Below are positions 17,799 through 27,270 of a stretch of 64,000 nt of DNA, in pieces (positions within the stretch are counted from its first letter, which is position 1; each line of letters begins with the position of its first letter). Source of the DNA: Caballeronia telluris (GTDB lineage: Bacteria > Pseudomonadota > Gammaproteobacteria > Burkholderiales > Burkholderiaceae). The stretch is from NCBI RefSeq assembly GCF_001544495.1, contig NZ_FCNZ02000008.1, positions 186,001-250,000 on the forward strand, read 5' to 3'. The notes below the pieces were generated by a model. That model made no database searches and was not told the DNA's origin. It was given only the letters and a program-made list of their open reading frames with translations. Both the position numbers and the translations under genes were made by a program.

Positions 17799-18800
17799 TC
17801 AGCGCAACTGCATCTTTCCGCCGACAATCAGCGTATGCATCGCGGCATTGCCGACCGCCGCGCCGAACTTGCGCGCCACACGCTCGCTGATGCTCTCCTT
17901 CTGCGTGTAATCGACGATGTCCGGCTGCTTGATGATCTCGCGCGCGACGTAGTCGGCGTCGCCGAAACCGTCGGCGAGACCGAGCGCCACGCCCTTTTCA
18001 CCCGTCCAGAACATGCCGGAGAAGAGTTCCGGGTCGTTCTTCAGACGCGTGCCGCGGCCCTGTTTGACGGCATCGATGAATTGCGTGTGGATCTGATCGA
18101 GCATCTCCTGCGCGTGCGCCGTCATTTGGGGCGTTTCCGGCGAAAACGGGTCGAAGGCGCCCTTGTTTTCGCCCGAAGTGTGCATCCGGCGCTGGACGCC
18201 GAGTTTGTCCATCAGGCCCGTGAAGCCGAAACCGTCCATCAGCACGCCGATCGAGCCGACGATACTGGCACGATCGACGTAGATCTTGTCGGCGGCGGCG
18301 GCGACGTAGTAGCCGCCCGACGCGCACATGTCGTCGACGACCACGTAGAGCGGCTTCGACGGATATTTCGCGCGCAAGCGCTTGATTGCGCGATAAATAA
18401 TGCCCGCCTGCACCGGCGAACCGCCCGGACTGTTGATGCGCAGGATCACGCCGGCCGTGCCGTTGTCCTCGAAGGCGCTTTGCAGCGCCGCGTTGATGTT
18501 GTCGGCGCTCGCGTTGCTGTTCGCGGCAATTTCGCCTTCCAGTTCGACGAGCGCGGTGTGGCGCGCGGTTTTCGACACTTTCTCGCCCGTGAAATCGAAC
18601 GCGCCCCAGACGAGGAGCGCGAGCACCCCCAGCGCGACGAAGCGAAAGAAGATTTTCCAGCGCCGCGCGGCGCGCTGCTCGTTGATCGCTGCCATCGCGA
18701 TGCGTTCGAGCGCGGCACGTTCCCAGTTTTCACCGGCGGGCGGCGGCGTGCGCTTCGGGTTGTCGGGACTGGCGGGATCGTTCGGATATTGGTCGGACAT
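17799..18800 (-). CDS. sppA: Signal peptide peptidase SppA (short form)
   Basis: Membrane-bound serine protease that degrades signal peptides left after export. One membrane segment (about 50-69) is followed by the S49 peptidase domain with the nucleophile Ser161 in DMCASGGYYVA and the general base Lys213 in SGENKGAFDP, the Ser-Lys dyad of the short SppA type. Length is 333 aa from MSDQYPND, chosen because the open frame upstream overlaps the Rieske gene. It follows the Rieske gene by 38 nt. Confidence 0.92.
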   Translation of the reverse strand: MSDQYPNDPASPDNPKRTPPPAGENWERAALERIAMAAINEQRAARRWKIFFRFVALGVLALLVWGAFDFTGEKVSKTARHTALVELEGEIAANSNASADNINAALQSAFEDNGTAGVILRINSPGGSPVQAGIIYRAIKRLRAKYPSKPLYVVVDDMCASGGYYVAAAADKIYVDRASIVGSIGVLMDGFGFTGLMDKLGVQRRMHTSGENKGAFDPFSPETPQMTAHAQEMLDQIHTQFIDAVKQGRGTRLKNDPELFSGMFWTGEKGVALGLADGFGDADYVAREIIKQPDIVDYTQKESISERVARKFGAAVGNAAMHTLIVGGKMQLR

Positions 18801-18838
18801 GCGGCGTCTGTTTGGGGAGTCGATGGAGAGTGGAATAT

Positions 18839-19216
18839 TCAGGCGGGGCGAAGCGCGTCGTCCGGGATCCAGAAGACGGCGCGGCCTTCGGGTGTGTCGC
18901 GCTCCTCGACCTGAAGCTGGCGCAGACGCGCGCCGCGGCACGGCCCGCCGACGCACTTGCCGCTATCCGGCTCGTAGATCGCGCCGTGCGTGGCGCACAT
19001 CAAGTATAGGCCCGAGCTTTCGAAGAACTGACCCTCGTTCCAGTCGAGTTCCATCGCGACGTGCGCACAGCGGTTCAGATAGCCATACGGCTTGCCGTCG
19101 AAACGCACGAAAAACACGACCGATTCGCCGCCCGACTTCTCGACGGCGTTGCGACGAACGCCCATCCCGCCATCGACGAGTTCGTCCGCCGCGCAAATCC
19201 GAACGGCTACGCTCAT
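18839..19216 (-). CDS. Rieske [2Fe-2S] domain protein
   Basis: A 125-aa soluble Rieske protein. The cluster ligands are Cys50-x-His52 (RCAHV) and Cys74-x2-His77 (CATHG). There is no signal or membrane segment and no other domain, which suggests a ferredoxin-like electron carrier or a sensor; its partner is unknown. It starts inside the end of the HAD gene (4-nt overlap) and is followed by sppA. Genes for small Rieske proteins next to HAD phosphatase and sppA are a recurrent set in this group as I recall, but the function is not established. Confidence 0.85.
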   Translation of the reverse strand: MSVAVRICAADELVDGGMGVRRNAVEKSGGESVVFFVRFDGKPYGYLNRCAHVAMELDWNEGQFFESSGLYLMCATHGAIYEPDSGKCVGGPCRGARLRQLQVEERDTPEGRAVFWIPDDALRPA

Positions 19217-19872
19217 GCGTGCTCCCGCAGCCAGCCGACGAGCGACGCGACGCTGTCGGCGCAGAATTTCGGCTCCAGTGCCACGAGCGAATCGGCCGGA
19301 TGCGCGCCGTAGCCCACGCCGATGCCCGCCGCGCCCGCGTTGATCGCCATTTGCAGGTCGTGCGTCGTGTCGCCGATCATCACCGTGCGCGCCAAATCCT
19401 GGCCGAGTTCGCGCGTGAGTTCGTGCAGCATCGCCGGATGCGGCTTCGAGAACGTTTCGTCGGCGCAGCGCGTGCCGTCGAAAAGGCTCGTGAGCCGCGA
19501 CTGGTCGAGCGCGCGATTCAGCCCGACACGGCTCTTGCCCGTTGCCACGCCGAGCAGATAACCCTCGTCGCGCAGTTCCTGGAGCATGTCGCGCACGCCG
19601 TCGAAGAGTTCGGTGTGCTGGTCCTTCACCAGATAGTGAAAGCGGTAGCGCTCGGCGAGCCGCGGATAATCCGCCGGATCGAGCGTGGGCGCGGCGATCT
19701 GGAGCGCGTCGCGCAGGCCGAGGCCGATCACGTAGCTCGCGGCCTCGTTCGACGGAACGGGCAGACCCAGATCGCGGCAGGCCGCCTGGATGCTGCGCGT
19801 GATGTGCGCCGTGGAATCCATCAGCGTGCCGTCCCAGTCGAAGACGATCAGATCGAATTGCTGCCGCGCCAT
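19213..19872 (-). CDS. HAD-superfamily phosphatase (Gph-like)
   Basis: A 219-aa haloacid dehalogenase-type hydrolase. Motif I is FDWDGTLMDS (nucleophile Asp12, second Asp14), motif II is ATGKS, and motif III/IV is MIGDTTHDLQMA. It is similar to phosphoglycolate phosphatases and to the pseudouridine-5-phosphatase branch; the position directly downstream of the pseudouridine synthase rluC (3-nt gap) makes the latter worth testing, but the substrate cannot be told from sequence. It overlaps the Rieske gene by 4 nt. Confidence 0.85.
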   Translation of the reverse strand: MARQQFDLIVFDWDGTLMDSTAHITRSIQAACRDLGLPVPSNEAASYVIGLGLRDALQIAAPTLDPADYPRLAERYRFHYLVKDQHTELFDGVRDMLQELRDEGYLLGVATGKSRVGLNRALDQSRLTSLFDGTRCADETFSKPHPAMLHELTRELGQDLARTVMIGDTTHDLQMAINAGAAGIGVGYGAHPADSLVALEPKFCADSVASLVGWLREHA

Positions 19873-19875
19873 TTA

Positions 19876-20874
19876 TTAGGTCTCGCTTGAATGCTTCAAT
19901 TGATCGATGAAACGCCGGCATTCGACGGGCAGCGGCGCTTCGAGCTGAAGCGGTTCGCCCGTCGCCGGATGCGTGATTTTCAGCCGGTAAGCGTGCAAAA
20001 ACATCCGTTTGAGCGACGGTTTCGCGTTCGGCCGCGCCAGATTCTTGTTCAGCGCGAAGTCGCCGTACTTGGCGTCGCCCGCGATCGGCAGGCCGAGGCT
20101 CGCCATGTGGACGCGAATCTGATGCGTGCGCCCCGTCTTCAGTTCCGCCTCGACCCACACGTAATCCGTCCAGCGCTCGATCAGGTTGAACACCGTATGC
20201 GACGGCAAGCCGTCTTCCTGAATCCGCACGCGCCGTTCGCCGTCCCCCGCCACGTACTTGTGCAGCGGCGCCTTCACGATGCGCCGGCGGCCCCAGTCGC
20301 TCGCCCAGTCGCCGTGACCGACCGCGTAATAGCGTTTATCGACGCGGTTTTCGCGAATCTGCTCATGCAGATGGACGAGCGCCGAGCGCTTTTTCGCGAG
20401 CATGAGCACGCCGGACGTCTCGCGGTCGAGCCGGTGGACGAGTTCCAGGAACTTCGCGTGCGGCCGCGCGTTGCGCAACTGCTCGATCACGCCGAACGCC
20501 ACGCCGCTGCCGCCATGCACGGCGACGCCCGACGGCTTGTCGATAACGATCAGGTGGTCGTCTTCGAACAGGATCGGGAATTCGGCGGCCGGCGCGTTCG
20601 ACGAAACCGGCGTTTCGTCGGGCTGCGCCACGCGAATGGGCGGCACGCGCACGAGATCGCCGAGTTCGAGACGATAAGCCGCGTCGATCCGCCCCTTGTT
20701 CACGCGCACTTCGCCGCTGCGAAGAATGCGATAAATATGGCTTTTCGGCACGCCTTTACAGACGCGCAGCAGGAAATTGTCGATGCGCTGCCCGGCGGCT
20801 CCTTCGTCGATCTCGATCATCGAGACCTGCTCGCTTGCGACCTTTTTATGGGATGTTTTGCCTAACTCATTCAT
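19876..20874 (-). CDS. rluC: 23S rRNA pseudouridine synthase RluC
   Basis: Isomerises uridines of 23S rRNA (positions 955, 2504 and 2580 in E. coli). An N-terminal S4 RNA-binding domain (about 25-85) precedes the catalytic domain with HRLDRETSG; Asp150 is the catalytic residue. Length 332 aa. The start MNELGKTSHKK was chosen by family length; upstream sequence is AT-rich with a TATATT directly before it and a weak ribosome site, and a hairpin plus T-run lies 26-54 nt upstream. It is divergent from rne, as in E. coli. Confidence 0.93.
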   Translation of the reverse strand: MNELGKTSHKKVASEQVSMIEIDEGAAGQRIDNFLLRVCKGVPKSHIYRILRSGEVRVNKGRIDAAYRLELGDLVRVPPIRVAQPDETPVSSNAPAAEFPILFEDDHLIVIDKPSGVAVHGGSGVAFGVIEQLRNARPHAKFLELVHRLDRETSGVLMLAKKRSALVHLHEQIRENRVDKRYYAVGHGDWASDWGRRRIVKAPLHKYVAGDGERRVRIQEDGLPSHTVFNLIERWTDYVWVEAELKTGRTHQIRVHMASLGLPIAGDAKYGDFALNKNLARPNAKPSLKRMFLHAYRLKITHPATGEPLQLEAPLPVECRRFIDQLKHSSET

Positions 20875-21806
20875 TATGAATATAATTTGCGAGCAATCTG
20901 AAAAAAGGCGAAAAATCTCGCCACGATTCGTCAGACTGTACAGGTGCAAGCGATAAACCATCATTTTACTTGCGCCCAGGGACGGTTGCTCGCCCGGAAA
21001 ATCGAGCAACGAGTTGCACGCACGGCGATATCGCACGGCAAGGACGGTGCCCACAGGCGCGTTCGGTCGGGTCGATCGCTGATCGGTAACGGAAGTTTGG
21101 TAAAAAAGAATTTTTTCGGCGAGAGGCGAAGGCGTCCGGTTTGATGATCGGAGGCCGCCGCGCCCGGCTCGGGTATCAAGAGTATCGAGCGGGACGGAAA
21201 ATACGCAGCTCGCCGATTGCGAATAACGTCGACGTGAAACGCTGCTGCGCTGAAATCTGCGAAGCGCGCCGAACGTCGCACATGAGGCGAGACACCCAAA
21301 GGCAGGTCGCCGGGAGCTTTCGACGCCCACGATCTGCCGCCGCGGCCTGGCCGCAGCTTCGACGTCGTCGGTCATCCGTCATTCGCGCGTGGTTCGCGCG
21401 GGCCGCCTTCGCAGAAGCCGCATCAGGAGGAACACGGCTCGGTCGAGCACGGCTCCTGGCACATCGGGGCGCGCGTCCGGTCGCAACGGACGTGAAGCCG
21501 GATGATCCCGGAATGGCGTGCCGTCCGGGCCGCGAGCCGCGTCGGATGCATGGCGTGTCGAAGCCGCGTGTGCAAGCCGTTTTCGCATGTGCCCCGGAGC
21601 TTGGCCGCCGCGACGCCGTTCGTCGTTTCGTCGCGAACACGGCCGATGTCTCTTCTCAGGCAATTCTCCCGCCAGACTTCCCGCTCCCGCGTGCTTTGTG
21701 ACAACACACAAAGAAGCGCGGCGTGCCCGCCCTCTTCGCTTTGCGCGCCTGACAACCGCGCGAATTCGCCAGACGAGGGACGGCATAGCCGCTCTGGAGC
21801 CGTTCA
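20875..21806. other. 932-bp intergenic region between rluC and rne
   Basis: Divergent promoter region with no gene I can support; open frames here look like chance frames of GC-rich DNA. In E. coli the rne mRNA has a long 5' leader that RNase E cleaves to control its own synthesis, and the divergent rluC-rne order is the same, so a leader is expected. Visible structure: an 8-bp inverted repeat GTTGCTCG (20985-20992) / CGAGCAAC (21003-21010), a near-palindromic A6-gaa-T6 tract (21102-21116), and the hairpin at 20901-20922. Confidence 0.6.
20901..20922 (-). terminator. Terminator-like hairpin in front of rluC
   Basis: On the minus strand GGCGA-gatttt-TCGCC is followed by TTTTTT (20906-20901). 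It is only 26 nt before the rluC ATG. It could end a short transcript from the rne-rluC interval or attenuate rluC. The 5-bp stem is weak. Confidence 0.4.
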
Positions 21807-24800
21807 ATGAAACGCATGCTGTTTAATGCGACGCAGCAAGAAGAACTGCGCGTCGCCATCGTCGATGGGCAAAAACTCATCGACATCGACATCGAAACCG
21901 CCGGGCGCGAACAGCGCAAAGGCAATATCTACAAGGGAGTCGTGACCCGCATCGAGCCGTCGCTCGAAGCCTGTTTCGTCAACTACGGCGAGGACCGCCA
22001 CGGTTTTCTCCCGTTCAAGGAAGTGGCCCGCCAGTATTTCCGCGACGGCGTCGACATGCGCTCCGCGCGCATCCAGGACGCGCTGCGCGAAGGCCAGGAA
22101 CTCATCGTCCAGGTCGAAAAGGAAGAGCGCGGCAACAAGGGCGCGGCGCTCACCACGTTCATCTCGCTTGCCGGACGCTATCTCGTCCTGATGCCGAATA
22201 ACCCGCGCGGCGGCGGCGTGTCGCGCCGGATCGAAGGCGACGAGCGGCAGGAACTGCGCGAGACGATGGCGCAGCTCGAACTGCCGGAAGGCATGAGCAT
22301 CATCGCGCGCACGGCCGGCATCGGCCGCTCCGCCGAAGAACTCCAGTGGGACCTGAACTACCTGATGCAACTGTGGCGCGCGATCGAAGCGGCGTCGCAG
22401 AGCGGCGTCGCCGGCACGCCGATGCTGATTTATCTCGAATCGAGCCTGGTCATCCGCGCGATTCGCGATTACTTCCAGCCGGACATCGGCGAAATCCTCA
22501 TCGACACGACCGAAATCCATGACCAGGCGCGCGCCTTCATGGACATCGTGATGCCCGACAACCTCCCGAAGGTGAAGCGCTATCACGACGACGTGCCGCT
22601 CTTCTCGCGCTTCCAGATCGAGCATCAGATCGAAACCGCGTACTCGCGCACGGTGCCGCTGCCCTCGGGCGGCGCGATCGTGATCGACCACACGGAAGCG
22701 CTCGTCGCCATCGACGTGAACTCGGCGCGCTCGACCAAGGGCGCGGACATCGAGGAAACGGCCACGCGCACGAACCTCGAAGCCGCCGACGAAGTCGCGC
22801 GCCAGTTGCGTCTGCGCGACCTGGGCGGGCTGATCGTGATCGACTTCATCGACATGGAGTCGGCCAAGAGCCAGCGCGAAGTCGAACAGCGTCTGAAAGA
22901 TGCGTTGAAGCACGACCGCGCGCGCGTCCAGATGGGCAAGATTTCGCGCTTCGGGCTGATGGAACTGTCGCGTCAGCGGCTGCGTCCGGCGTTGTCGGAA
23001 GGCAGCCACGTGACGTGCCCGCGCTGCAACGGCACGGGCCACATCCGCGATACCGAATCGTCCGCGCTGCAAGTGCTGCGGATCATTCAGGAAGAAGCGA
23101 TGAAGGAAAACACCGCGGCGATCCATTGTCAGGTGCCGGTCGAGGTGACCGCCTTCCTGTTGAACGAAAAGCGTAGCGAAATCAACAAGATCGAGTCGCG
23201 CTTCAAGGTCAACGTCGTCCTGATCCCGAACAAGCATCTGGAGACGCCGCACTACAAGCTGGAGCGCCTGCGTCACGACGACGCGCGCCTCGACGAGCCG
23301 CGCGCCTCCTGGAAGATGGCCGTGGAAGCGGCGACCGAACTGGAATCGGAAACCGGCTACAGCAAGCGCACCGAAGAAGTGAAGCCGAAGCAGGAAGCGG
23401 CGGTGAAGGGCATCACGCCGGCATCCCCGGCGCCGAGCGCGCCCGTGAAGCCGGCGCCCGTCGAAGCCGTCGCACCGGTCGCACCGGTGGCACTGGCTCC
23501 GCTGCCGGCTGGCGGCGGATTCATCGGCTGGCTGAAGAACCTGTTCGGCATGCAGCCGCAAGCGCAGCCCGCACCGGCTCCGGTCGAAACGACGCCGCCC
23601 GCGCGCCCGACGCGCGAGCGCGGCGAACGCACGGAGCGCGGTGAGCGTCCGGGCGGCGACCGCAATCGCAACCGACGCAGCGGCGCAGCCGCACGCGACA
23701 GCGCAACCGCGGGTGCAAACGGTGCCAACGGCGCCACGGGCAGCCGCCAAGGCGGGCGTCGCGAGGAACGCGAGCCGCGCGAAGCACGCGCCGGACGCGA
23801 AGGCCGTGAAGGTCGTGAAACGCGCGAGCCGCGTGAAGCCCGCGAAGGCCGTGAGCCGCGCGAGGCCCGCGAGCCGCGTGAAGCACGCGAGCCGCGCGAA
23901 GCCCGTGAAGGCCGCGAACCGCGTGAGGGCCGCGAGCGCGGCGATCGCGCCCAGGAACGCGGTGCCGAACGCGCGGAGCGTCCGGAAGCGGCTGAGCGTC
24001 AGGAGCGTCGCGAACGTCCGGATCGTCCGGAGCGCGCCGAACGTGGCGAGCGCAAGAAGCCGCAGCCCGAAGCCGCCGTCGAAGCACTGACGCAAGGCGA
24101 AACCGTGGCATCGGAGATCGTCGAGACACCGGAAGCGCAATTCGTCGGCATAGATGCCGCGCAAGGCGATCAGTCGGCTGCGGCGCGTGAAGGCGAAGAG
24201 CGCCGCCGCCGTCGTCGCGGCCGCCGTGGTGGCCGTCGCGAGCGTGACGAGGAAGGCGTGACGGTGAATCACGCAGCCGACGTCGCGGAAAGCGAAGGCG
24301 CCGCTGAAAGCATGACCGCGCAAGCCGGCGTGTTCGACACGAGTTCGTCGCAGGAACCGGGCGAGCATCGCGAAACGCGTCCGGCCGCACCGGTGGCCGC
24401 AGTCGCTGTGCCGGTCGCGGCAGCCGCCATCGGCGTGACGGAACTGCGCGAAGAAGTACGTGAAGAAGCGCGCGAGCAAGCCGCCGAAACGTCGCAGCCG
24501 GCGAGCGCCGAACGCGTCGAAGCGCCGGCGGAGGCCAAGCAGGAAGAGCCCGCTCCGACGCCCGATCTGTTCGCGAAGCCGGCAGCGCCTGAGCCGGTCG
24601 AGAACCCGTTCGGCGCGGAACCGAAGCTCGCGAAGACGGAGCCGGCCGACCCGTTCGCTCCTGCGTCTGCGCCTGCCGCACAAGCGCCGACAGCACCCGA
24701 GCCCGTGCAGGTCGCCGAAGCGGTCGAGACGACGCAAGCCGCCAAGCCCGTCGAAGCACCGGAACCGGTGAAGGCCGAAGCAGCGCCGCAGGCGGTCGTC

Positions 24801-25214
24801 GCCGAGCCGGTCAAGCCGGCGCCCGTCGCGGCAACGCCCGCGTCGGACATCGTCGAAACGAACGCGGTGGCGGAGCCGGTCGCGACGCCCGCTCCCGTCG
24901 AATCGGAACCGGTCAAGACGTTCGAACCGGCGGCTGTCGAACCGGTTGCCTCGGCAGCGCCCGCAGCCACGCCCGAGGCCGCACCGGTCAAAAGCGTTGC
25001 GCTGAAGGAAGAAGCGCTCAAGCCGATGCTGGAAACGGCGGGCCTCGTCTGGGTGAACACCGACGCCGACAAGCTGCGCGCAGCAAGCGCCGCCGCCGAG
25101 CAGGCGGAAGCCCCGAAACGGGTGGCGCGCGAGCGCAAGCCGCTTCCGCCGGTCGATTCCGCGCCGATGGAGCAAGTCGAAACGGGCGGGAACGCCCATT
25201 CGGACGCGCACTGA
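21807..25214 (+). CDS. rne: Ribonuclease E
   Basis: Essential endoribonuclease for mRNA decay and rRNA/tRNA processing. The N-terminal catalytic half (about 1-520) starts [21 protein letters not shown], with an S1 domain, the DNase I-like domain carrying VAIDVNS (the metal-binding Asp) and VIDFIDM, and the zinc-link CPRCNGTGH. The C-terminal half is low-complexity: a [12 protein letters not shown] amphipathic segment (about 572-583) that may anchor it to the membrane, an Arg/Glu-rich RNA-binding region with repeats (about 650-715), then an Ala/Pro/Glu tail. GGAG lies 7 nt before the ATG. Length 1135 aa is similar to E. coli (1061). Confidence 0.97.
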   Translation: MKRMLFNATQQEELRVAIVDGQKLIDIDIETAGREQRKGNIYKGVVTRIEPSLEACFVNYGEDRHGFLPFKEVARQYFRDGVDMRSARIQDALREGQELIVQVEKEERGNKGAALTTFISLAGRYLVLMPNNPRGGGVSRRIEGDERQELRETMAQLELPEGMSIIARTAGIGRSAEELQWDLNYLMQLWRAIEAASQSGVAGTPMLIYLESSLVIRAIRDYFQPDIGEILIDTTEIHDQARAFMDIVMPDNLPKVKRYHDDVPLFSRFQIEHQIETAYSRTVPLPSGGAIVIDHTEALVAIDVNSARSTKGADIEETATRTNLEAADEVARQLRLRDLGGLIVIDFIDMESAKSQREVEQRLKDALKHDRARVQMGKISRFGLMELSRQRLRPALSEGSHVTCPRCNGTGHIRDTESSALQVLRIIQEEAMKENTAAIHCQVPVEVTAFLLNEKRSEINKIESRFKVNVVLIPNKHLETPHYKLERLRHDDARLDEPRASWKMAVEAATELESETGYSKRTEEVKPKQEAAVKGITPASPAPSAPVKPAPVEAVAPVAPVALAPLPAGGGFIGWLKNLFGMQPQAQPAPAPVETTPPARPTRERGERTERGERPGGDRNRNRRSGAAARDSATAGANGANGATGSRQGGRREEREPREARAGREGREGRETREPREAREGREPREAREPREAREPREAREGREPREGRERGDRAQERGAERAERPEAAERQERRERPDRPERAERGERKKPQPEAAVEALTQGETVASEIVETPEAQFVGIDAAQGDQSAAAREGEERRRRRRGRRGGRRERDEEGVTVNHAADVAESEGAAESMTAQAGVFDTSSSQEPGEHRETRPAAPVAAVAVPVAAAAIGVTELREEVREEAREQAAETSQPASAERVEAPAEAKQEEPAPTPDLFAKPAAPEPVENPFGAEPKLAKTEPADPFAPASAPAAQAPTAPEPVQVAEAVETTQAAKPVEAPEPVKAEAAPQAVVAEPVKPAPVAATPASDIVETNAVAEPVATPAPVESEPVKTFEPAAVEPVASAAPAATPEAAPVKSVALKEEALKPMLETAGLVWVNTDADKLRAASAAAEQAEAPKRVARERKPLPPVDSAPMEQVETGGNAHSDAH
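23757..23950 (+). repeat. Degenerate coding repeat in the RNase E Arg-rich region
   Basis: Codons for variants of Arg-Glu-(Pro/Gly)-Arg-Glu-(Ala/Gly)-Arg recur about ten times in a row (residues about 651-715). The repeats alternate EPREAR and EGREPR forms, and differ at third positions, showing an old rather than fresh expansion. Confidence 0.85.
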
Positions 25215-25275
25215 GCGCATGAACCGCCTGCGCCGCAACCGCGGTGCGGGCGGCGAAGCGCGTGACGATGCACCG

Positions 25276-25307
25276 AGCGCCACCGGCGAAAGCCGCGTGG
25301 CGCTTTT
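25276..25307 (+). terminator. Terminator of rne
   Basis: AGCGCCAC-CGGC-gaaa-GCCG-c-GTGGCGCT forms a long stem with a GNRA-type tetraloop, followed by TTTTGC. It lies 62 nt after the rne stop. The remaining gap to moaA (about 100 nt) holds no other clear signal. Confidence 0.8.
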
Positions 25308-25405
25308 GCTATGTGCCCAAAGGGTCTACGGGTTTCACGTGCTTACATCCGTTAAAATGATTGGATAGCCTCAAAAAACAGAGCGCAGTCCTCGATAGAG
25401 CCGCC

Positions 25406-26515
25406 ATGTCCCGACGCATCATTCCCGTAGCCGATGTCAGCGCGATTCCGGATTTCTCCGGCGTCGCGACGCCGCCGTCGGGGCTCCTCACCGATACGCT
25501 GTCGCGGCCGCTGCGCGATCTGCGCATTTCGGTCACGGATCGTTGCAATTTCCGCTGCGTCTACTGCATGCCGCGCGAAGTCTTCGACAAGAACTACCAG
25601 TTCCTGCCGCACGCCGCGTTGCTGTCGTTCGAGGAAATCGAGCGGCTCGCGCGCATTTTCGTCGCGCACGGCGTCGAGAAAATCCGGCTGACGGGCGGCG
25701 AGCCGCTCTTGCGCAAGAACATCGAATTCCTGATCGAGCGGCTCGCGTGTCTCACGACGCCCGAAGGCCGCCCGCTCGACATCACGCTGACGACGAACGG
25801 CTCGATCCTCGCGAAGAAGGCGCGTTCGCTCGCAGACGCCGGTTTGTCGCGCGTGACGGTCAGCCTCGACGCCCTCGACGACGCCCTCTTCCGCCAGATG
25901 AACGACGCGGATTTCGCGGTCGCCGACGTGCTCGAAGGCATCGATGCCGCGCACGCCGCCGGACTCGCGCCGCTCAAGGTGAACATGGTCGTCAAGCGCG
26001 GCACGAACGACCAGGAAATCGTCCCGATGGCGCGCCACTTCAAGGGCAGCGGCACCGTGCTGCGGTTCATCGAATACATGGACGTGGGCGCGTCGAACGG
26101 CTGGAACATGACCGAAGTGCTGCCCTCCGCCGACGTGGTCGCGCGCATCGCCGAGCAATTCCCGTTGCGACCGCTCGAAGCGCATACGGCGGCCGAAACC
26201 GCCCAGCGCTGGGGTTATGTCGACGGCGACGGCGAGATCGGCGTGATTTCCAGCGTGACGCGCGCGTTCTGCGGCACGTGCACGCGCGCGCGGCTCTCGA
26301 CCGAAGGCAAGCTCTACCTGTGCCTGTTCGCGAACCACGGCCACGACCTGCGCGCCCTCGTGCGCAACGGCGCGAGCGACGACACCATCGCCACCGCGAT
26401 CGCCCGCATCTGGGAGCGGCGCGCCGACCGCTATTCGCAACTGCGCGGCAGCAACGCCCTGCCGGTTCCCGATCCCGACGCGCCGCGTGTCGAGATGTCG
26501 TACATCGGCGGCTGA
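25406..26515 (+). CDS. moaA: GTP 3',8-cyclase MoaA
   Basis: Radical SAM enzyme that starts molybdopterin synthesis from GTP. The first 4Fe-4S cluster motif is CNFRCVYC (Cys47, Cys51, Cys54), the SAM-binding TGGEPLLR is present, the second cluster uses the [18 protein letters not shown] motif, and the protein ends in the functionally important Gly-Gly. I chose the ATG at 25406 (369 aa) rather than a TTG at 25361. It heads a moaA-mobA-moeA cluster. Confidence 0.96.
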   Translation: MSRRIIPVADVSAIPDFSGVATPPSGLLTDTLSRPLRDLRISVTDRCNFRCVYCMPREVFDKNYQFLPHAALLSFEEIERLARIFVAHGVEKIRLTGGEPLLRKNIEFLIERLACLTTPEGRPLDITLTTNGSILAKKARSLADAGLSRVTVSLDALDDALFRQMNDADFAVADVLEGIDAAHAAGLAPLKVNMVVKRGTNDQEIVPMARHFKGSGTVLRFIEYMDVGASNGWNMTEVLPSADVVARIAEQFPLRPLEAHTAAETAQRWGYVDGDGEIGVISSVTRAFCGTCTRARLSTEGKLYLCLFANHGHDLRALVRNGASDDTIATAIARIWERRADRYSQLRGSNALPVPDPDAPRVEMSYIGG

Positions 26516-26516
26516 T

Positions 26517-27140
26517 TTGTCTTCGTCCGTCATCGCGCTTTCCGACATCACGGGCGTCGTGCTCGCAGGCGGACGCGGTTCGCGCATGGGCGGCATCGAC
26601 AAGGGCTTGCAGCCGTTTCTCGGCGTTCCGCTCGCGCTCCATGTGCTGCGGCGTCTCGCGCCGCAGGTCGGCGCGATGCTGATCAGCGCGAATCGCAGCA
26701 TCGACGAATACACGCGCCTCGGCGAGCCTTTCGACGCGAAGATCGTCGCGGATGCGCTTCCCGACTATCCCGGCCCGCTCGCCGGCATCGCGTCCGCGAT
26801 GCGCGCGGCAGAGACGCGGTACGTGCTTACCGCGCCCTGCGATGCCCCCTACGCCGACGAGCATCTCGCCCGCACGCTCGCCGATGCGCTCGCGGCGGAG
26901 CAAGCCGACATCGCGACTGCGGTCGTCGTGGAGGCAAACGGCCAGCGCGACCTGCATCCGGTGTTCGCGCTCTTGCGCGCGTCGCTTGCCGACGACCTCG
27001 AAGCCAGCCTGCGCGCGGGCGAGCGCAAGGTACGCGCGTGGTACGCGCGCCACAAGACGGTGGAAGTGACATTCCCCGATGTGCACGCGTTTTACAATGT
27101 CAACGATTTGCAGCAGCTAGCCGAGCTGGAGCGCCGATAG
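26517..27140 (+). CDS. mobA: Molybdenum cofactor guanylyltransferase
   Basis: Adds GMP to molybdopterin to make the MGD cofactor. The N-terminal nucleotide-binding motif VVLAGGRGSRMGGIDKGL and the later TAPCDAPYAD are typical of MobA. The start is uncertain: there is a TTG 2 nt after the moaA stop (used here, 207 aa) and a GTG at 26487 inside moaA; no ATG is available before the conserved motif. Tight packing with moaA indicates one operon. Confidence 0.92.
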   Translation: MSSSVIALSDITGVVLAGGRGSRMGGIDKGLQPFLGVPLALHVLRRLAPQVGAMLISANRSIDEYTRLGEPFDAKIVADALPDYPGPLAGIASAMRAAETRYVLTAPCDAPYADEHLARTLADALAAEQADIATAVVVEANGQRDLHPVFALLRASLADDLEASLRAGERKVRAWYARHKTVEVTFPDVHAFYNVNDLQQLAELERR

Positions 27141-27270
27141 CGAACCGGCGTCTTTGAACGCGACGAACCCGCTCAGGCGCACTCATCTCCCGGCCGTGCA
27201 ACGAGCGCACCGGCATCGCGAGACCTCCAGATCCAATCGCCCGACTCCGGTCGCGACCCGCCCCGATTCA

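Noticed and set aside
21141..21701. A 186-codon plus-strand frame in the rluC-rne interval
   Set aside because: Arg/Ala-rich composition of a chance frame, no motif, no ribosome site; more likely rne leader DNA.
21804..25283. An 1159-codon minus-strand frame opposite rne
   Set aside because: Mirrors RNase E codons; Arg/Leu/Phe-rich shadow with no recognisable motif.
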